A DNA stretch of 64,000 nt from Halobacteriovoraceae bacterium. GTDB taxonomy: Bacteria > Bdellovibrionota > Bacteriovoracia > Bacteriovoracales > Bacteriovoracaceae. The stretch is from contig JACKAK010000006.1 of the NCBI GenBank assembly GCA_020635115.1, positions 248,001 to 312,000 of the forward strand, read 5' to 3'. The position numbers were made by a program, and so were the translations under genes. The notes under the pieces are model-generated. The model was not told the DNA's origin, did not search any database, and was given only the letters and a program-made list of their open reading frames with translations. Shown in pieces: positions 45,509-54,908 of the stretch (within the stretch, counting starts at the first letter, position 1; the number at the start of each line of letters is the position of its first letter).

Positions 45509-46530
45509 ATGTGCCCAATTTTTTTTAGGGCCTTAAGTGAAGCTGTGGAAAGATTTATTTCTTTCGAAGTACAATCCTCAAAAGCATAACCAGTATTTGG
45601 AAATTTTCCATCCTCTAAAACATAGTTGGTTATTTTATATTTGGTAATTGTTGTTTTGTAAGAAGGAAGAGTATTTAAATCAACCTCAAAATCGACAAAA
45701 GGATACTGTTTTATCTTTTTATCTCCACTTGAAATTATAAAAGTAGGTAATTCATTTTGACCACTTAACCATTCATGAGATTTTTTTTTGTAGCACAAGA
45801 CTTTATTCCCCCTTTTTTTGACAATTCTTAAAAGTTTGAGATCAAATGTTTCTGTCTTTTTTTCTTTTAGAAAAGGAATTGAAAGAGGATTGGCACCGCT
45901 TTTAAAAATTTGGCACTGAGCGTTTAATGAGCATAATTCACATGAAGCTTTCTTGGCCTGACAAAAAACTCTTCCTAAATCCATTAGGGCCTCGTTGAGA
46001 TGCCTATAGGAGATTTCTTTTTTTATTTGAAGGATTTTGTCATCATAGAATAGTTCGTAAATTTTTTTATGGAGCTTAGGCCCTTTTTCAATAGAAATGT
46101 TATAAAATCGAGCAAGAACTCTCTCTAAATTAGCATCAAGTGCCAGAGCTTTTTTATCCTGTCCAATGCTTATAAGAGCATTGGCGGTATAGGGACCTAT
46201 TCCTTTGATGGTGAGTAAAGTTTCTAAGTCTGTAGGAATCTTTCCATTAAATTTCTGATCAATAATTTTTGCAGCAGATAACAAATTTTTTGCTCTACGA
46301 TAGTAACCTAATCCCTTCCAAGAAATGAGTATTTCATTTTCAGAGGCCTGAGCAAGTTTTTTAATATCTGGAAATTCATGCAAAAAACGTTCATAGTGAT
46401 TTAGTACCGTTCCAACAGTCGTTTGTTGCAACATTATTTCAGAGACAAGCGTTCCATAAAGGCTTCGCTTTTTTCTCCACGGAAGATCTGCATAATGCGA
46501 TAATGACCATTGGATTAATTTTTCAAACAT
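45502..46530 (-). CDS. mutY: A/G-specific adenine DNA glycosylase MutY
   Basis: 342 residues. It removes adenine mispaired with 8-oxoguanine. The N-terminal domain has LPWR, SEIMLQQTTVGTV with the catalytic glutamate, the helix-hairpin-helix LLTIKGIGPYTANAL and ALDANLERVLAR with the catalytic aspartate. The iron-sulfur cluster loop C-x6-C-x2-C-x5-C is intact (CQAKKASCELCSLNAQC). The C-terminal NUDIX-like domain that recognises 8-oxoG is present but divergent. Confidence 0.95.
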   Translation of the reverse strand: MFEKLIQWSLSHYADLPWRKKRSLYGTLVSEIMLQQTTVGTVLNHYERFLHEFPDIKKLAQASENEILISWKGLGYYRRAKNLLSAAKIIDQKFNGKIPTDLETLLTIKGIGPYTANALISIGQDKKALALDANLERVLARFYNISIEKGPKLHKKIYELFYDDKILQIKKEISYRHLNEALMDLGRVFCQAKKASCELCSLNAQCQIFKSGANPLSIPFLKEKKTETFDLKLLRIVKKRGNKVLCYKKKSHEWLSGQNELPTFIISSGDKKIKQYPFVDFEVDLNTLPSYKTTITKYKITNYVLEDGKFPNTGYAFEDCTSKEINLSTASLKALKKIGHIY

Positions 46531-46570
46531 ATGATTTTTTACTTAGATTATTAAGAAAATTCAAGATATT

Positions 46571-49192
46571 TTAAAATACCTTTTCAATATAAGGTAGCTC
46601 AATATGAAATGTTGTTCCAATTCCATTTTCACTTTCAACCGATATTCTTCCATTTAGCAGCTCGACGTTTTTCTTAACAATATAAAGACCCATTCCAAGA
46701 CCTGAGGTTAGTTCAACTCTTTCTTTGGAAGACATATTTGGTTCAAAAATAGATTGAAGAAGTTCACTATCAGTAAGTTTTTTGCCTTGTTCAGACTTTT
46801 CTCTTAACTTTTCAATATTAATCCCACGTCCATCATCCTGAAAATAGAAATGAATCACATTATCTTCAAGTTTCCAGTCAATTTTGACGCTTCCTTCTAG
46901 CGGTTTATGACAAATTTTTCTCGTTTCACTATCTTCAATGCCGTGATCAATCATATTTCTTAGAATATGGACAAACGTCTTAAAAATTTCTTTATAGGGT
47001 TCTGGACAAATTTTGATATTTTCATCTCCAAGAAATTTCACTCTTTCCAAAGGTTTATCAAACCTTTTACTTAATTCATCTGCGGTTTTTTCTAAGAATT
47101 TTAATTCTTTGGCAATAGAGGTATACAAGAAATTTCTTTTAAAGATATCAGCAATTTCAATATTTTCTTTAAGAGTTAATTTTTTGTAAAAGCCTTCTAA
47201 ATCAAAAAGAGTTATTTCTCTAAACTCTACTTCACTATCAAAATTTTCACCTAATAAATCTTTATTTGTTATTTTAAAATTGCTTTTCCATTCTTTTAAA
47301 ATTGACAAGATTATAATTAAAAATTCTCTTTCAACAGTATCTGATTTTTTTACCTCTATTTCTAGTTCATGAATTGTATTGGCCAAATCACTTAAGGAAA
47401 GTGTTTGAGCACCACCTTTTAGAGTGTGAAGTCTTTCATGTAAACTGATTGATGGAATACTCGTTTTACTTCTTAGCCACTCTTCACCTTTTAATATAAA
47501 ATTTTTGATTTCTTTAAAAAAGAGTTGAACTTCATTTTTATGCATTGCAATATTAATAATTCGCATTGATTCATCTTTTAGTTCCTTGGCCTTCTTTTCT
47601 TTTTCAATCAATTCAGTTTTATCAGAAATAATCACAACCAGTGCAACATGTTGATTTGAATTCCCACTATAAATTGGCCTAAAATCTATTTCGATTACTC
47701 GTAAATCATTTGCACTATTTTTGAAATTAGGTGATACCGCTGTAAGATTTTGAAAGTCTACATTACTTTCAAAAAAGAGGTTAAGCCACTGTTCTATTTC
47801 TTCTTTTTCATTTTTATCATATACACCTAAAATATCCCATAAGAAATAATCTTTTGGATCAAAACCAATCAGTTTTAGACAGTTTTCAGAATAGGTTTCA
47901 TGACATTTGAAATCTTTTTCAATAACGAGAAAACCATCATCTAAACTATTAACCATTTCATTCATAGAACGAAAAAGAATTTTCAGTTCTTTGTTACTTT
48001 TGTCTAAATCAAAAGTTCTTTGGATAACTTTTTGTTCTAAATTTTGATTGAGATCTTGCACTTCTTTAAGATATTTTTTGTTCTGAAAGTATTTTCTTAC
48101 AAAATCATCTACGGCCATAAAATTCATTGTACCGACCCCTACCACTGAGCCTATAAATATATAAGAATGGCCTCGGAGTATTCCCATCGCAAGAAATATA
48201 TCATTCAGTGCACATAAGGCATAAACTAAAATACTCGAAAACAAGATCCAGCAGTATTTTTGGTTAAGTATAATCATACTGCTGGCCAGTGATATTGCAT
48301 GAAATATTATGATCACCATAAAGAAAAAGGTTATTTTTCTGACAACTAAAAAAACATCGAGATTAAAATTTAGTGATAGAAACATGATTAAAATAATTAA
48401 GATAATTGAGGTTATGCCCATAAAATAGTTAAACTTTTTTGTCATCTTTGAATAGGCCTGCACAAAAAGGCTTTGAGCTGGTGCCATAAAAACCATTCCA
48501 AGATAGTGAAGAATCGTTAGTTTTTCTGGATCAAATAAACTAACCGGAATTTCAGCTGGAAAATAATAGAACGGAAAGGCTCCTGAACACATTAAAGTTG
48601 CTACAAAATATTCATTCTGCCGAGTTCTAATAAAAATCATAAAGAAAAAAAGTGAAAAGGCGAGAAAAACCCAAGAGAGTGTAAATCGCATCTTGGCCTT
48701 AAATATATTTAGGAAGATATCACTTGCATCAGGATATGAGTTTATATCTCTTAATTCAAATGGTCTTTGATAGGCACCTCTCATGAGGATTGTATCAATT
48801 CTAAAACTAATAAGGTGTACATTTTTTGAAATCCTAAATTTTATTGGAACTGCTTGAAGCGCATAGTAGGGAACATCTCCTTCTCGAGATTTTCCAGTTC
48901 TTTGATAAATGAGATCATTATCTAAATAGACTTTCATCTTGGCCAAATAAGTGTCTAATAATAAAATAATATCTTTACCAATTAGTGAAGGGTGAAACTT
49001 CACTTTTTTTTGATACCAACCCACTTTAAAGTTTATTGAATCACTATAGATAAGATCCCAAGGAAGCAAGGGGTTCGCTGCAACCCATGTGCTGTCATTT
49101 ATAACTTTGTAATTTTCATCTTTATCATCACGAGTAAAGGCCCACTGTCCATCTAAAACAATTGGTTTTTCCAACGATTCAACATTTAACAC
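46571..49192 (-). CDS. Membrane CheA-like histidine kinase (DISM-7TM-PAS-HPt-ATPase)
   Basis: 873 residues from a GTG start. Order: a periplasmic beta-rich sensor like 7TMR-DISM domains (1-160, with VLDGQWAF and GWYQKKVKF); seven hydrophobic helices (about 170-370); a coiled coil; a PAS domain (about 405-530); an HPt domain with the phosphorylatable His in RLHTLKGGAQTLSL; and a CheA-type ATPase with LRNMIDHGIED, DDGRGIN and GLGMGLYIVKKNVELL. No P5/CheW docking domain is seen. The frame stays open upstream and reads as a signal peptide (FFSFILIKTSTLYA) but has no ATG, GTG or TTG before a TAG at about 49287. It appears separated from its operon partners by an insertion sequence. Confidence 0.87.
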   Translation of the reverse strand: MLNVESLEKPIVLDGQWAFTRDDKDENYKVINDSTWVAANPLLPWDLIYSDSINFKVGWYQKKVKFHPSLIGKDIILLLDTYLAKMKVYLDNDLIYQRTGKSREGDVPYYALQAVPIKFRISKNVHLISFRIDTILMRGAYQRPFELRDINSYPDASDIFLNIFKAKMRFTLSWVFLAFSLFFFMIFIRTRQNEYFVATLMCSGAFPFYYFPAEIPVSLFDPEKLTILHYLGMVFMAPAQSLFVQAYSKMTKKFNYFMGITSIILIILIMFLSLNFNLDVFLVVRKITFFFMVIIIFHAISLASSMIILNQKYCWILFSSILVYALCALNDIFLAMGILRGHSYIFIGSVVGVGTMNFMAVDDFVRKYFQNKKYLKEVQDLNQNLEQKVIQRTFDLDKSNKELKILFRSMNEMVNSLDDGFLVIEKDFKCHETYSENCLKLIGFDPKDYFLWDILGVYDKNEKEEIEQWLNLFFESNVDFQNLTAVSPNFKNSANDLRVIEIDFRPIYSGNSNQHVALVVIISDKTELIEKEKKAKELKDESMRIINIAMHKNEVQLFFKEIKNFILKGEEWLRSKTSIPSISLHERLHTLKGGAQTLSLSDLANTIHELEIEVKKSDTVEREFLIIILSILKEWKSNFKITNKDLLGENFDSEVEFREITLFDLEGFYKKLTLKENIEIADIFKRNFLYTSIAKELKFLEKTADELSKRFDKPLERVKFLGDENIKICPEPYKEIFKTFVHILRNMIDHGIEDSETRKICHKPLEGSVKIDWKLEDNVIHFYFQDDGRGINIEKLREKSEQGKKLTDSELLQSIFEPNMSSKERVELTSGLGMGLYIVKKNVELLNGRISVESENGIGTTFHIELPYIEKVF

Positions 49193-49296
49193 AAGTCCAT
49201 CGATGAATTCATTTGATGCATAAAGAGTAGAGGTTTTAATTAAAATAAAACTAAAAAAGATTAAGAATATCCTTATCTGTATTGACTGCTATCAGA

Positions 49297-50567
49297 TCTG
49301 ACACTCGGGCATTTTTGATCATTTTACTTTTAACTGTAAGATTTTATCAAAGTGTCCGTTCTTACTTATTTCCTTTTATATTATAACTGCTTTTTCATCA
49401 AGCCCCCTTTGCAAATATGATGATAAATTTTTATCATTCCATTTTTTTATCCCTTCATTAAATGTTTCCATTGGAGTTCTTCCATTGCACATCTTACCCT
49501 GATGAGTTCTACTATTATTAAATTTATAAATAAATTCATCTAAGTCTGCTTGAAGCTGTTCAAGGGAATTATAAATTTTCTTCCTGAAGGCCACTTGGTA
49601 AAACTCATCTAATATCGTCCTATGAAAACGTTCACATATTCCATTAGTTTGTGGGTGTCTTGCTTTGGTTTTTGTGTGATCAATATCTTTTATGGCCAGA
49701 TAGAGTTGATACTCATGCTCTTCTGCGCGTCCACAAAACTCTGTTCCTCGGTCAGTTAACATTCTTAGTATTGGGACATTTTTTTCATCAAAAAATGGAA
49801 TTACTTTATCATTTAAAATATCTGCAGCACAAATTGCTGTCTTCATCTGATAAAGTTTTGCAAAAGAGACTTTCGAATATGTGTCCACAACCGTTTGTTG
49901 ATATATTCTTCCAACTCCTTTAATGGTTCCGACATAAAAAGTGTCTTGAGAAACTAAATATCCAGGGTGATGAGTCTCAATTTCCCCATGTGCCTCCTTT
50001 TCAGTTTCTTTTTTCTCTAATGCTTTAAGCTGTGCCTCTGTTAAAACTTTTCCCTCCTTAGCGACGATTTTTTCAACGTTTTCAAGACGTTTTTTAAAAG
50101 TTTCCAAATTGTTTCTAATCCAAATTCCCCTCACTCCGGCACCTGAGATCGAAAGTCCCTTCGATTTTAGTTCATTAGATGCTCTCGTCTGTCCATACGC
50201 AGGTTCATCAAATGCTATTTGAATAACTGCTTTTTCTATCTCTGGTGCTGTACGATTTTTGAAATTCGGTGAATTTCTTGGTTTATCTAAAAGACCTTCA
50301 AGTCCACCCGTGGTTTTGGCCTCTTGGTAACGATAAAAGGTATCACGGGAAACTCCCATGATTTTGCACGCCTTACTGATATTATTTAATTCCGCAGCAA
50401 GGTTTAAAAGTCCTAGTTTGTTTTGTACTAATTTTGTTGTAACATTGACTGAAGTCATTGAGATCTCCTTTGTTTAATTTTGTTTGTGATAAAATCAAAT
50501 TATAAAAGTTGATCTCAATGCTTTCAAATGTAAGGATATTTCCTACTTGATTTGTCGGAATGTCAGA
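49297..50567 (-). mobile_element. IS481-type insertion sequence, about 1.27 kb
   Basis: The element is bounded by 15-base imperfect inverted repeats: TCTGACACTCGGGCA at 49297-49311 and the reverse complement of TCTGACATTCCGACA at 50553-50567. They enclose a single intact transposase gene. Four-base GATC/GATA-like matches flank it but no clean target duplication is visible. It lies between the CheA-like kinase gene and the CheX/CheY-like genes, all on the same strand, so it probably disturbs one operon. Confidence 0.75.
49376..50458 (-). CDS. IS481-family transposase
   Basis: 360 residues, apparently intact. An N-terminal helix-turn-helix (NISKACKIMGVSRDTFYRYQ) with GGLEGLLDKPR is followed by a DDE integrase core: Asp in SQDTFYVG, Asp in MLTDRGTEFCG, Glu in NGICERFHRTILDEF. 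The C-terminus with YNNSRTHQGKMCNGRTPME is typical of the IS481 group. AGGAG precedes the ATG. It cuts and joins DNA at the element ends. Intact reading frame and visible repeats suggest recent activity. Confidence 0.92.
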   Translation of the reverse strand: MTSVNVTTKLVQNKLGLLNLAAELNNISKACKIMGVSRDTFYRYQEAKTTGGLEGLLDKPRNSPNFKNRTAPEIEKAVIQIAFDEPAYGQTRASNELKSKGLSISGAGVRGIWIRNNLETFKKRLENVEKIVAKEGKVLTEAQLKALEKKETEKEAHGEIETHHPGYLVSQDTFYVGTIKGVGRIYQQTVVDTYSKVSFAKLYQMKTAICAADILNDKVIPFFDEKNVPILRMLTDRGTEFCGRAEEHEYQLYLAIKDIDHTKTKARHPQTNGICERFHRTILDEFYQVAFRKKIYNSLEQLQADLDEFIYKFNNSRTHQGKMCNGRTPMETFNEGIKKWNDKNLSSYLQRGLDEKAVII

Positions 50568-50627
50568 TATGATGCTTACTTATACACCTTATCAAAGAAT
50601 CTAAAAACATCCCTGTTCCAATTATAT

Positions 50628-51149
50628 TTACTTATTCGTTCTCACCATAAGTTGAACGAATAGTTCTCTCCCATCTAATGAAAAAGGTATCGTTAAGTAT
50701 CCCAAACTTCCATCTTGGTAAATATCAAACACAGCATGATCTGCTCCAACAACAACCATGGGCATTGCCATTTTAAAATCATAGCCAAGTTGTTCATTTA
50801 GCACCTTTTTAAGTGGCGCGTAGATCAAATTTGTAAACTCACCGACGGCCGAAAGGACTGTTTTGTTGATTTCATCAAAAGACAATCCAAACATTTTTTC
50901 AATTACATAAAAAACTGTTTCTTCTTTGAATCCACAGGTGAGAACTCCCTCTGCTTCATCTTGAATGAGACCAATATGACCTGACAAAAACGACTTACTT
51001 ATTGGATATCGGGTCCAAGTCACATCTCCGACTTCTACAGCATGCTCAGTCATAGCTTTAAAAGTAGTCATGACTGCATTTACAAGATGTGGAACGAGTC
51101 TTTCTTCTAATTTTAAATGCTGAGCTATTGTCATTTTATTCTCTATCAC
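50628..51149 (-). CDS. CheX-like CheY-P phosphatase
   Basis: 173 residues with the CheX fold pattern, including AVGEFTNLIYAPLKKVL, where Glu and Asn in the ExxN motif would act on phosphorylated CheY. The start overlaps the stop of the CheY-like gene by 4 bases (51146-51149, GTGA), so the two are coupled; an ATG at 51134 is an alternative. It probably resets the neighbouring single-domain receiver. Flagellar chemotaxis use is not certain because no chemoreceptor is nearby. Confidence 0.75.
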   Translation of the reverse strand: MIENKMTIAQHLKLEERLVPHLVNAVMTTFKAMTEHAVEVGDVTWTRYPISKSFLSGHIGLIQDEAEGVLTCGFKEETVFYVIEKMFGLSFDEINKTVLSAVGEFTNLIYAPLKKVLNEQLGYDFKMAMPMVVVGADHAVFDIYQDGSLGYLTIPFSLDGRELFVQLMVRTNK

Positions 51150-51553
51150 TTTTCTAACTTTTTATTTATTATTGTTATTTTTTTCTCTAAACTCTCTATT
51201 GTACAAGGCTTCACAATATATTCAGTGACTCCTTCACTAAGTGCAGACATTACATTTTTTTTCTCTGACTCGGCAGTGACCATCACAAAAGGAGTTGTTT
51301 TTATCGCATTATCAATTTTTATTTTTCTAAATAAATCCATTCCTGACATTTCCGGCATTGTCCAATCTGAAAATATTAAAGCATAAGGCTCTCCATTGTT
51401 TTTTGCACTTTCAATCATTTGCCATGCTGTTGTTCCATCTTCTGCTTGATCGATATTTTTAAAACCTAAATTTTCAAGTGCTTTCCTCATTGCGATGAGA
51501 AGCATTTCAAAGTCATCTATAATGAGAATTCTACTTTCTGAATCAATTGCCAT
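51146..51553 (-). CDS. CheY-like single-domain response regulator
   Basis: 135 residues: one receiver domain with ILIIDD (acidic pair), phospho-acceptor Asp in FSDWTMPEM, the switch threonine in VMVTAES and lysine in IVKP. No output domain. Translationally coupled to the CheX-like gene, and on the same strand as the CheA-like kinase beyond the insertion sequence. Together they would form a kinase, receiver and phosphatase circuit. Confidence 0.92.
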   Translation of the reverse strand: MAIDSESRILIIDDFEMLLIAMRKALENLGFKNIDQAEDGTTAWQMIESAKNNGEPYALIFSDWTMPEMSGMDLFRKIKIDNAIKTTPFVMVTAESEKKNVMSALSEGVTEYIVKPCTIESLEKKITIINKKLEK

Positions 51554-51722
51554 AGATCAGTCCTTACGCATTTACTCTTTTAATCGCTTGTCGACATATC
51601 CATTCAAATTTTAAAGCAATTAGTAAAAAACCTACCAGTAATTAAATGTGTGTTTGAGAAACTGTGCAATTTTAGATGGATAGAGAAATTATTAAATTTA
51701 AAATCTTGTCTCAAAATACAAT

Positions 51723-52517
51723 CTATTGGCACAATTTGTTGACATTTGTGACAAAATCTTCAAGATTATTTACATTTCGTGCCATTGTACCTAATCCATG
51801 TGTTTTTGCACCTATGGAATCTAGGTATGCGCTTAATTCCATATTCATTTCTGCTATATCTGTTACTACATATAAATTTTTAACCTGAGAGAGTTTAATC
51901 CACTGAATAAGAGACTTTGTAGAATTTGTTCCATGATGTGTACAAATAGGACTTAAATCATTAATCAGTATTTTGTGAGTATTATAGGTATAAAAGCTTA
52001 CTTTATCTTTACATACATTCTTTATTTTTTGTGCAACTAATCTCCTATGACAAAAGTTTGCTTCCTTACTATAGTCGATTACGTTGAAAGATGAACTATT
52101 ATCAAACCAAATCTGTGTGTCTGCGTTTGCAATGTTTTTGTCTTTTGAAGCTTCTCCACAAAAAATATCAAAATGATAGTTTTTATCGCAGTTAATTAAA
52201 TTAGTTTCTAAAGCATTTATCGTCTTTATTTCAGTGGGATTTGATATTTTTTCATTCTCTTTTTTTTCATTCAATTCCTCTTTGGGAACAAATCCTAATT
52301 GAGGATGAAAACAACCATCACCCATTTGTACACATTTAGATTCATCTATGACTAAATACTCTGAAAAATCTATTTTAGGATTAAGAATATTTTGCAAACT
52401 ACTTTTTCCTACAGCAACTTCAGATAGAAACCAAACTTCTACGTTTTTTGGTGTTGCTACTAATGGAGTCAAATATACACTTAATAGTCCTATATAAACT
52501 AACTTTGAAAATATCAT
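51723..52517 (-). CDS. Secreted protein with possible von Willebrand A-like domain
   Basis: 264 residues with a signal peptide (MIFSKLVYIGLLSVYLTPLVA). The C-terminal half reads IWFDNSSSFNVIDYS, a DxSxS metal-site (MIDAS) pattern, followed by helix-strand alternation with SLIQWIKLSQVKNLYVVTDIAEM, as in vWA domains. Six or more cysteines (SKCVQMGDGC, INCDKNYHFDIFCGE, FCHRRL, NVCKD, PICTH) suggest disulfides in the periplasm or outside the cell. It overlaps the regulator gene by 4 bases. Possible adhesin-like or surface-binding role; no close family recognised. Confidence 0.65.
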   Translation of the reverse strand: MIFSKLVYIGLLSVYLTPLVATPKNVEVWFLSEVAVGKSSLQNILNPKIDFSEYLVIDESKCVQMGDGCFHPQLGFVPKEELNEKKENEKISNPTEIKTINALETNLINCDKNYHFDIFCGEASKDKNIANADTQIWFDNSSSFNVIDYSKEANFCHRRLVAQKIKNVCKDKVSFYTYNTHKILINDLSPICTHHGTNSTKSLIQWIKLSQVKNLYVVTDIAEMNMELSAYLDSIGAKTHGLGTMARNVNNLEDFVTNVNKLCQ

Positions 52518-53146
52518 GAGCGATTTCTTCTTATATATGTAAGAATAGAATTTCCTAAATCAACAATAAAATCTCTTCCCTCCATATCTAAATTTAGAAA
52601 ATCAGTCATATAAGCTTTTTGTCTAGGTGTTAAACTTTGTAATTTATCTCTTATACTTTTTTGAGAATGATTCGAACTCTCATCAGATTCAAAGATCAAA
52701 GTTTGTTTACGTCCTCCACCAGCTGATACTCTGGCCTGAGTTTGTCGTTCAGCTGTTCCTAGTCCAGAAAATCCCTCTACAAAAGGATCTTCATTTTTTT
52801 CCATTTCAAAAGTTTCAGTTGGGGCATAGGTTTCTTCAGGAGTTCTTTGAGGTCTATTATCCTGCGTATTTTTATAGAGTAAAATAAGTTTTTTAAAATG
52901 GGTGGTAAAACCCTCATCAACAAAATCGATGATTTCATGAAGCGGGATTTCAAGAAATGCCACAATCTTTGCTATTAATTGCGGATTAAGATCATTTGTC
53001 TTTTGATTCAAGAAGCGACTCATTGTAGACACACCAACATCCACACTTTCTGCTAGATCTTTTTGGCTCATAGGACCTCTGACTTGCATGTATTTGCGTA
53101 CTACTCCTAGAAAATTGTCTAACTCTTCCTTATTAAATTCGGCCAT
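52514..53146 (-). CDS. XRE-type helix-turn-helix transcriptional regulator
   Basis: 210 residues. Near the N-terminus, GPMSQKDLAESVDVGVSTMSRFLNQKTNDLNPQLIAKI is a clear Cro/CI helix-turn-helix, followed by a linker rich in charged residues and a C-terminal helical domain (RDKLQSLTPRQKAYMTDFLNL). AAGGAGG lies upstream of the ATG. It is the first gene before the vWA-like protein and is divergent from the pentapeptide gene. The inverted repeat at 53268-53298 in the shared region is a candidate operator. Confidence 0.85.
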   Translation of the reverse strand: MAEFNKEELDNFLGVVRKYMQVRGPMSQKDLAESVDVGVSTMSRFLNQKTNDLNPQLIAKIVAFLEIPLHEIIDFVDEGFTTHFKKLILLYKNTQDNRPQRTPEETYAPTETFEMEKNEDPFVEGFSGLGTAERQTQARVSAGGGRKQTLIFESDESSNHSQKSIRDKLQSLTPRQKAYMTDFLNLDMEGRDFIVDLGNSILTYIRRNRS

Positions 53147-53267
53147 TTGCGACCTCCTTAAACTGGCCTTTTTCTCATTTCAAGAAGTTGCCATCAAACT
53201 ATTTAGGGCCCTTTTTTCGTGTAACCTAGGCCATTGAATTTCTTATCGGAACGAAATTAAATTGCTT

Positions 53268-53312
53268 GATGCAATTTTTTTTCTTGACGCATTGCATCGG
53301 TTATTCTATATT
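53268..53312 (+). promoter_or_regulatory. Strong sigma-70 promoter with overlapping inverted repeat
   Basis: TTGACG (53284-53289), 17 bases, TATATT (53307-53312) is a near-consensus promoter for the pentapeptide gene. The perfect inverted repeat GATGCAAT (53268-53275) / ATTGCATC (53291-53298) straddles the -35 box, which is where a repressor or activator dimer would bind. The divergent XRE regulator is a natural candidate. Confidence 0.6.
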
Positions 53313-53344
53313 GAACTTAGCACAGATGATCGGAGGTCATGTTT

Positions 53345-53797
53345 ATGAAAACCCTTACAGAAATCTACATTCCCTTCTTCAGCGAAACAAAAAGTGAATC
53401 GATTTATGAGGTTATCGAAAATGAAACAGTAACTGATCAAAATCTCAAGGGAATGACGTTATCTGGCTCCCTCTTCTCCCAAACAACTTTCAAAAACGTG
53501 ACCTTCGATTCCTGTGTGTTTTTCTCGTCTAAATTCGAAAATTGCTCTTTCATTGGTTGTACGTTCCTTAATTGCACATTCAAATTTTCAAGTATTTCGA
53601 GCTGCAACTTGAAGGCCAGTGAATTTGTAAGCTGCAACTGGAGTACATCAGTCATTCAAAAGTCTGAACTAACTTATTGTTTTTTGGATAGATCGACTAT
53701 GAAATCGATTAATAGAAGCAAAAACATTGTTGAGAGCTGCAACACATCTGCAAATCTTAAATTGCAGCAGGTACTTGAGCATAAAAAAGCAGCATAA
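53345..53797 (+). CDS. Pentapeptide-repeat protein
   Basis: GGAGG (53332-53336) fits the ATG at 53345 (8-base gap) better than the ATG at 53339. Of 150 residues, about 35-120 form pentapeptide repeats with Phe or Leu at the centre (SLFSQTTFKNVTFDSCVFF, SKFENCSFIGCTF, CNLKASEFVSCNW). These fold into a right-handed square beta helix. Unusually many cysteines (about ten) point outwards or pair. There is no signal peptide, so it should be cytoplasmic; some relatives bind DNA gyrase, but most have no known function. Confidence 0.8.
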   Translation: MKTLTEIYIPFFSETKSESIYEVIENETVTDQNLKGMTLSGSLFSQTTFKNVTFDSCVFFSSKFENCSFIGCTFLNCTFKFSSISSCNLKASEFVSCNWSTSVIQKSELTYCFLDRSTMKSINRSKNIVESCNTSANLKLQQVLEHKKAA

Positions 53798-53938
53798 TTT
53801 TTTAACTAAGCAACCGCCTGTCGTTTCATGGAGTTGCAAGAAGTTTGGTCCTTCCTTAACCAATACGAGAAACGGCCTAGACATAAATTCGAATAATAGG
53901 AAAGGGAACTCCTACGAATCACATCATCTCCCCACCTT

Positions 53939-53975
53939 GAGGGCCTTTAGTTTACTCTAACGGCCCTCTCTTTTT
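53939..53975 (+). terminator. Rho-independent terminator
   Basis: GAGGGCC (53939-53945) pairs with GGCCCTC (53962-53968), followed by TCTTTTT on the plus strand. It lies about 140 bases after the pentapeptide gene and overlaps the end of the convergent gene. Confidence 0.65.
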
Positions 53976-54908
53976 ATTAGGAAGAAAGTATTTAAAACAT
54001 TTTGATAAAAATCCCTTCGGAGGAGTAGTTTCATCTAAAAATTTACGACTCAAAGGTAAGGTAAATCCAGGAAGCTCATCTTCAGAAAATTCAAACTCAA
54101 GACCAAAATTCAAATGATTAATTCTATAATTATCTCTCAATTTTTGATCTGGATTGTAATGGTATTTGTATTTAAGCAAGTACTCTTTAAAAATCTCATT
54201 CATCATAATTTGATAGGGAGGTTTGAATCTGAAATCTAATTTCCATCCTACGTCTATAACCTCAGATATAATATGTGGATGAAAAGTTAAAATTTTAGTT
54301 CGCTTTTTCGTCAGCTTATTTTGTATCCAAAGATGCATTTTTTTTATTCTCTGAGAATTTTCTGAAATTATTCCTCTTCTTAATGAAATCAATCCAACCT
54401 GCCCCTTAAACTCCATGACTTCTAACATCTTGTTGTTCTCAAAATCGAAGAAATAATCTTTTGGGATAAGCCCAGATTCTCGACCTAATGCAACCACACC
54501 AATAAGAATTCTGCCTTTTGCTCTGTATGAATCGATCATTAAATTTCTGATATCTCTTCTCCCTGATAAAAAGACGTTAAATGGTCTTGGTACCGGTAGA
54601 GGATATGAGTTATAATAGAGATAAACCACATGTGGATTTGTGATCTGCTTAGTATAACTATTGACTAAATTATCAAAACTTTGTTCGCTGAATTCCAAAA
54701 AATAATCTGAATTTATATTTTTTAAAGATGTTTTATCTTCTAGAATGAATGGAACAATTTCTTGATTTAAATCGTTGGGAATATAACCAACCTCTGAGCT
54801 GTTTTCTGAAAATGAAATATAAACAGGGTTTTTCTTCAACTCACTCGAAGCAAAAATCTGCCCAAATGAAATGATAAATAGGGTTAATACTCTTAATATT
54901 ATAAACAT
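53952..54908 (-). CDS. Secreted hypothetical protein, 318 residues
   Basis: A signal peptide (MFIILRVLTLFIISFGQIFA) precedes about 300 residues with a beta-rich pattern and many aromatic residues. The C-terminus is basic (KCFKYFLPNKKRGPLE). No catalytic motif or known domain is seen. It is transcribed alone, ending within the terminator shared with the pentapeptide gene. Likely periplasmic. Confidence 0.6.
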   Translation of the reverse strand: MFIILRVLTLFIISFGQIFASSELKKNPVYISFSENSSEVGYIPNDLNQEIVPFILEDKTSLKNINSDYFLEFSEQSFDNLVNSYTKQITNPHVVYLYYNSYPLPVPRPFNVFLSGRRDIRNLMIDSYRAKGRILIGVVALGRESGLIPKDYFFDFENNKMLEVMEFKGQVGLISLRRGIISENSQRIKKMHLWIQNKLTKKRTKILTFHPHIISEVIDVGWKLDFRFKPPYQIMMNEIFKEYLLKYKYHYNPDQKLRDNYRINHLNFGLEFEFSEDELPGFTLPLSRKFLDETTPPKGFLSKCFKYFLPNKKRGPLE

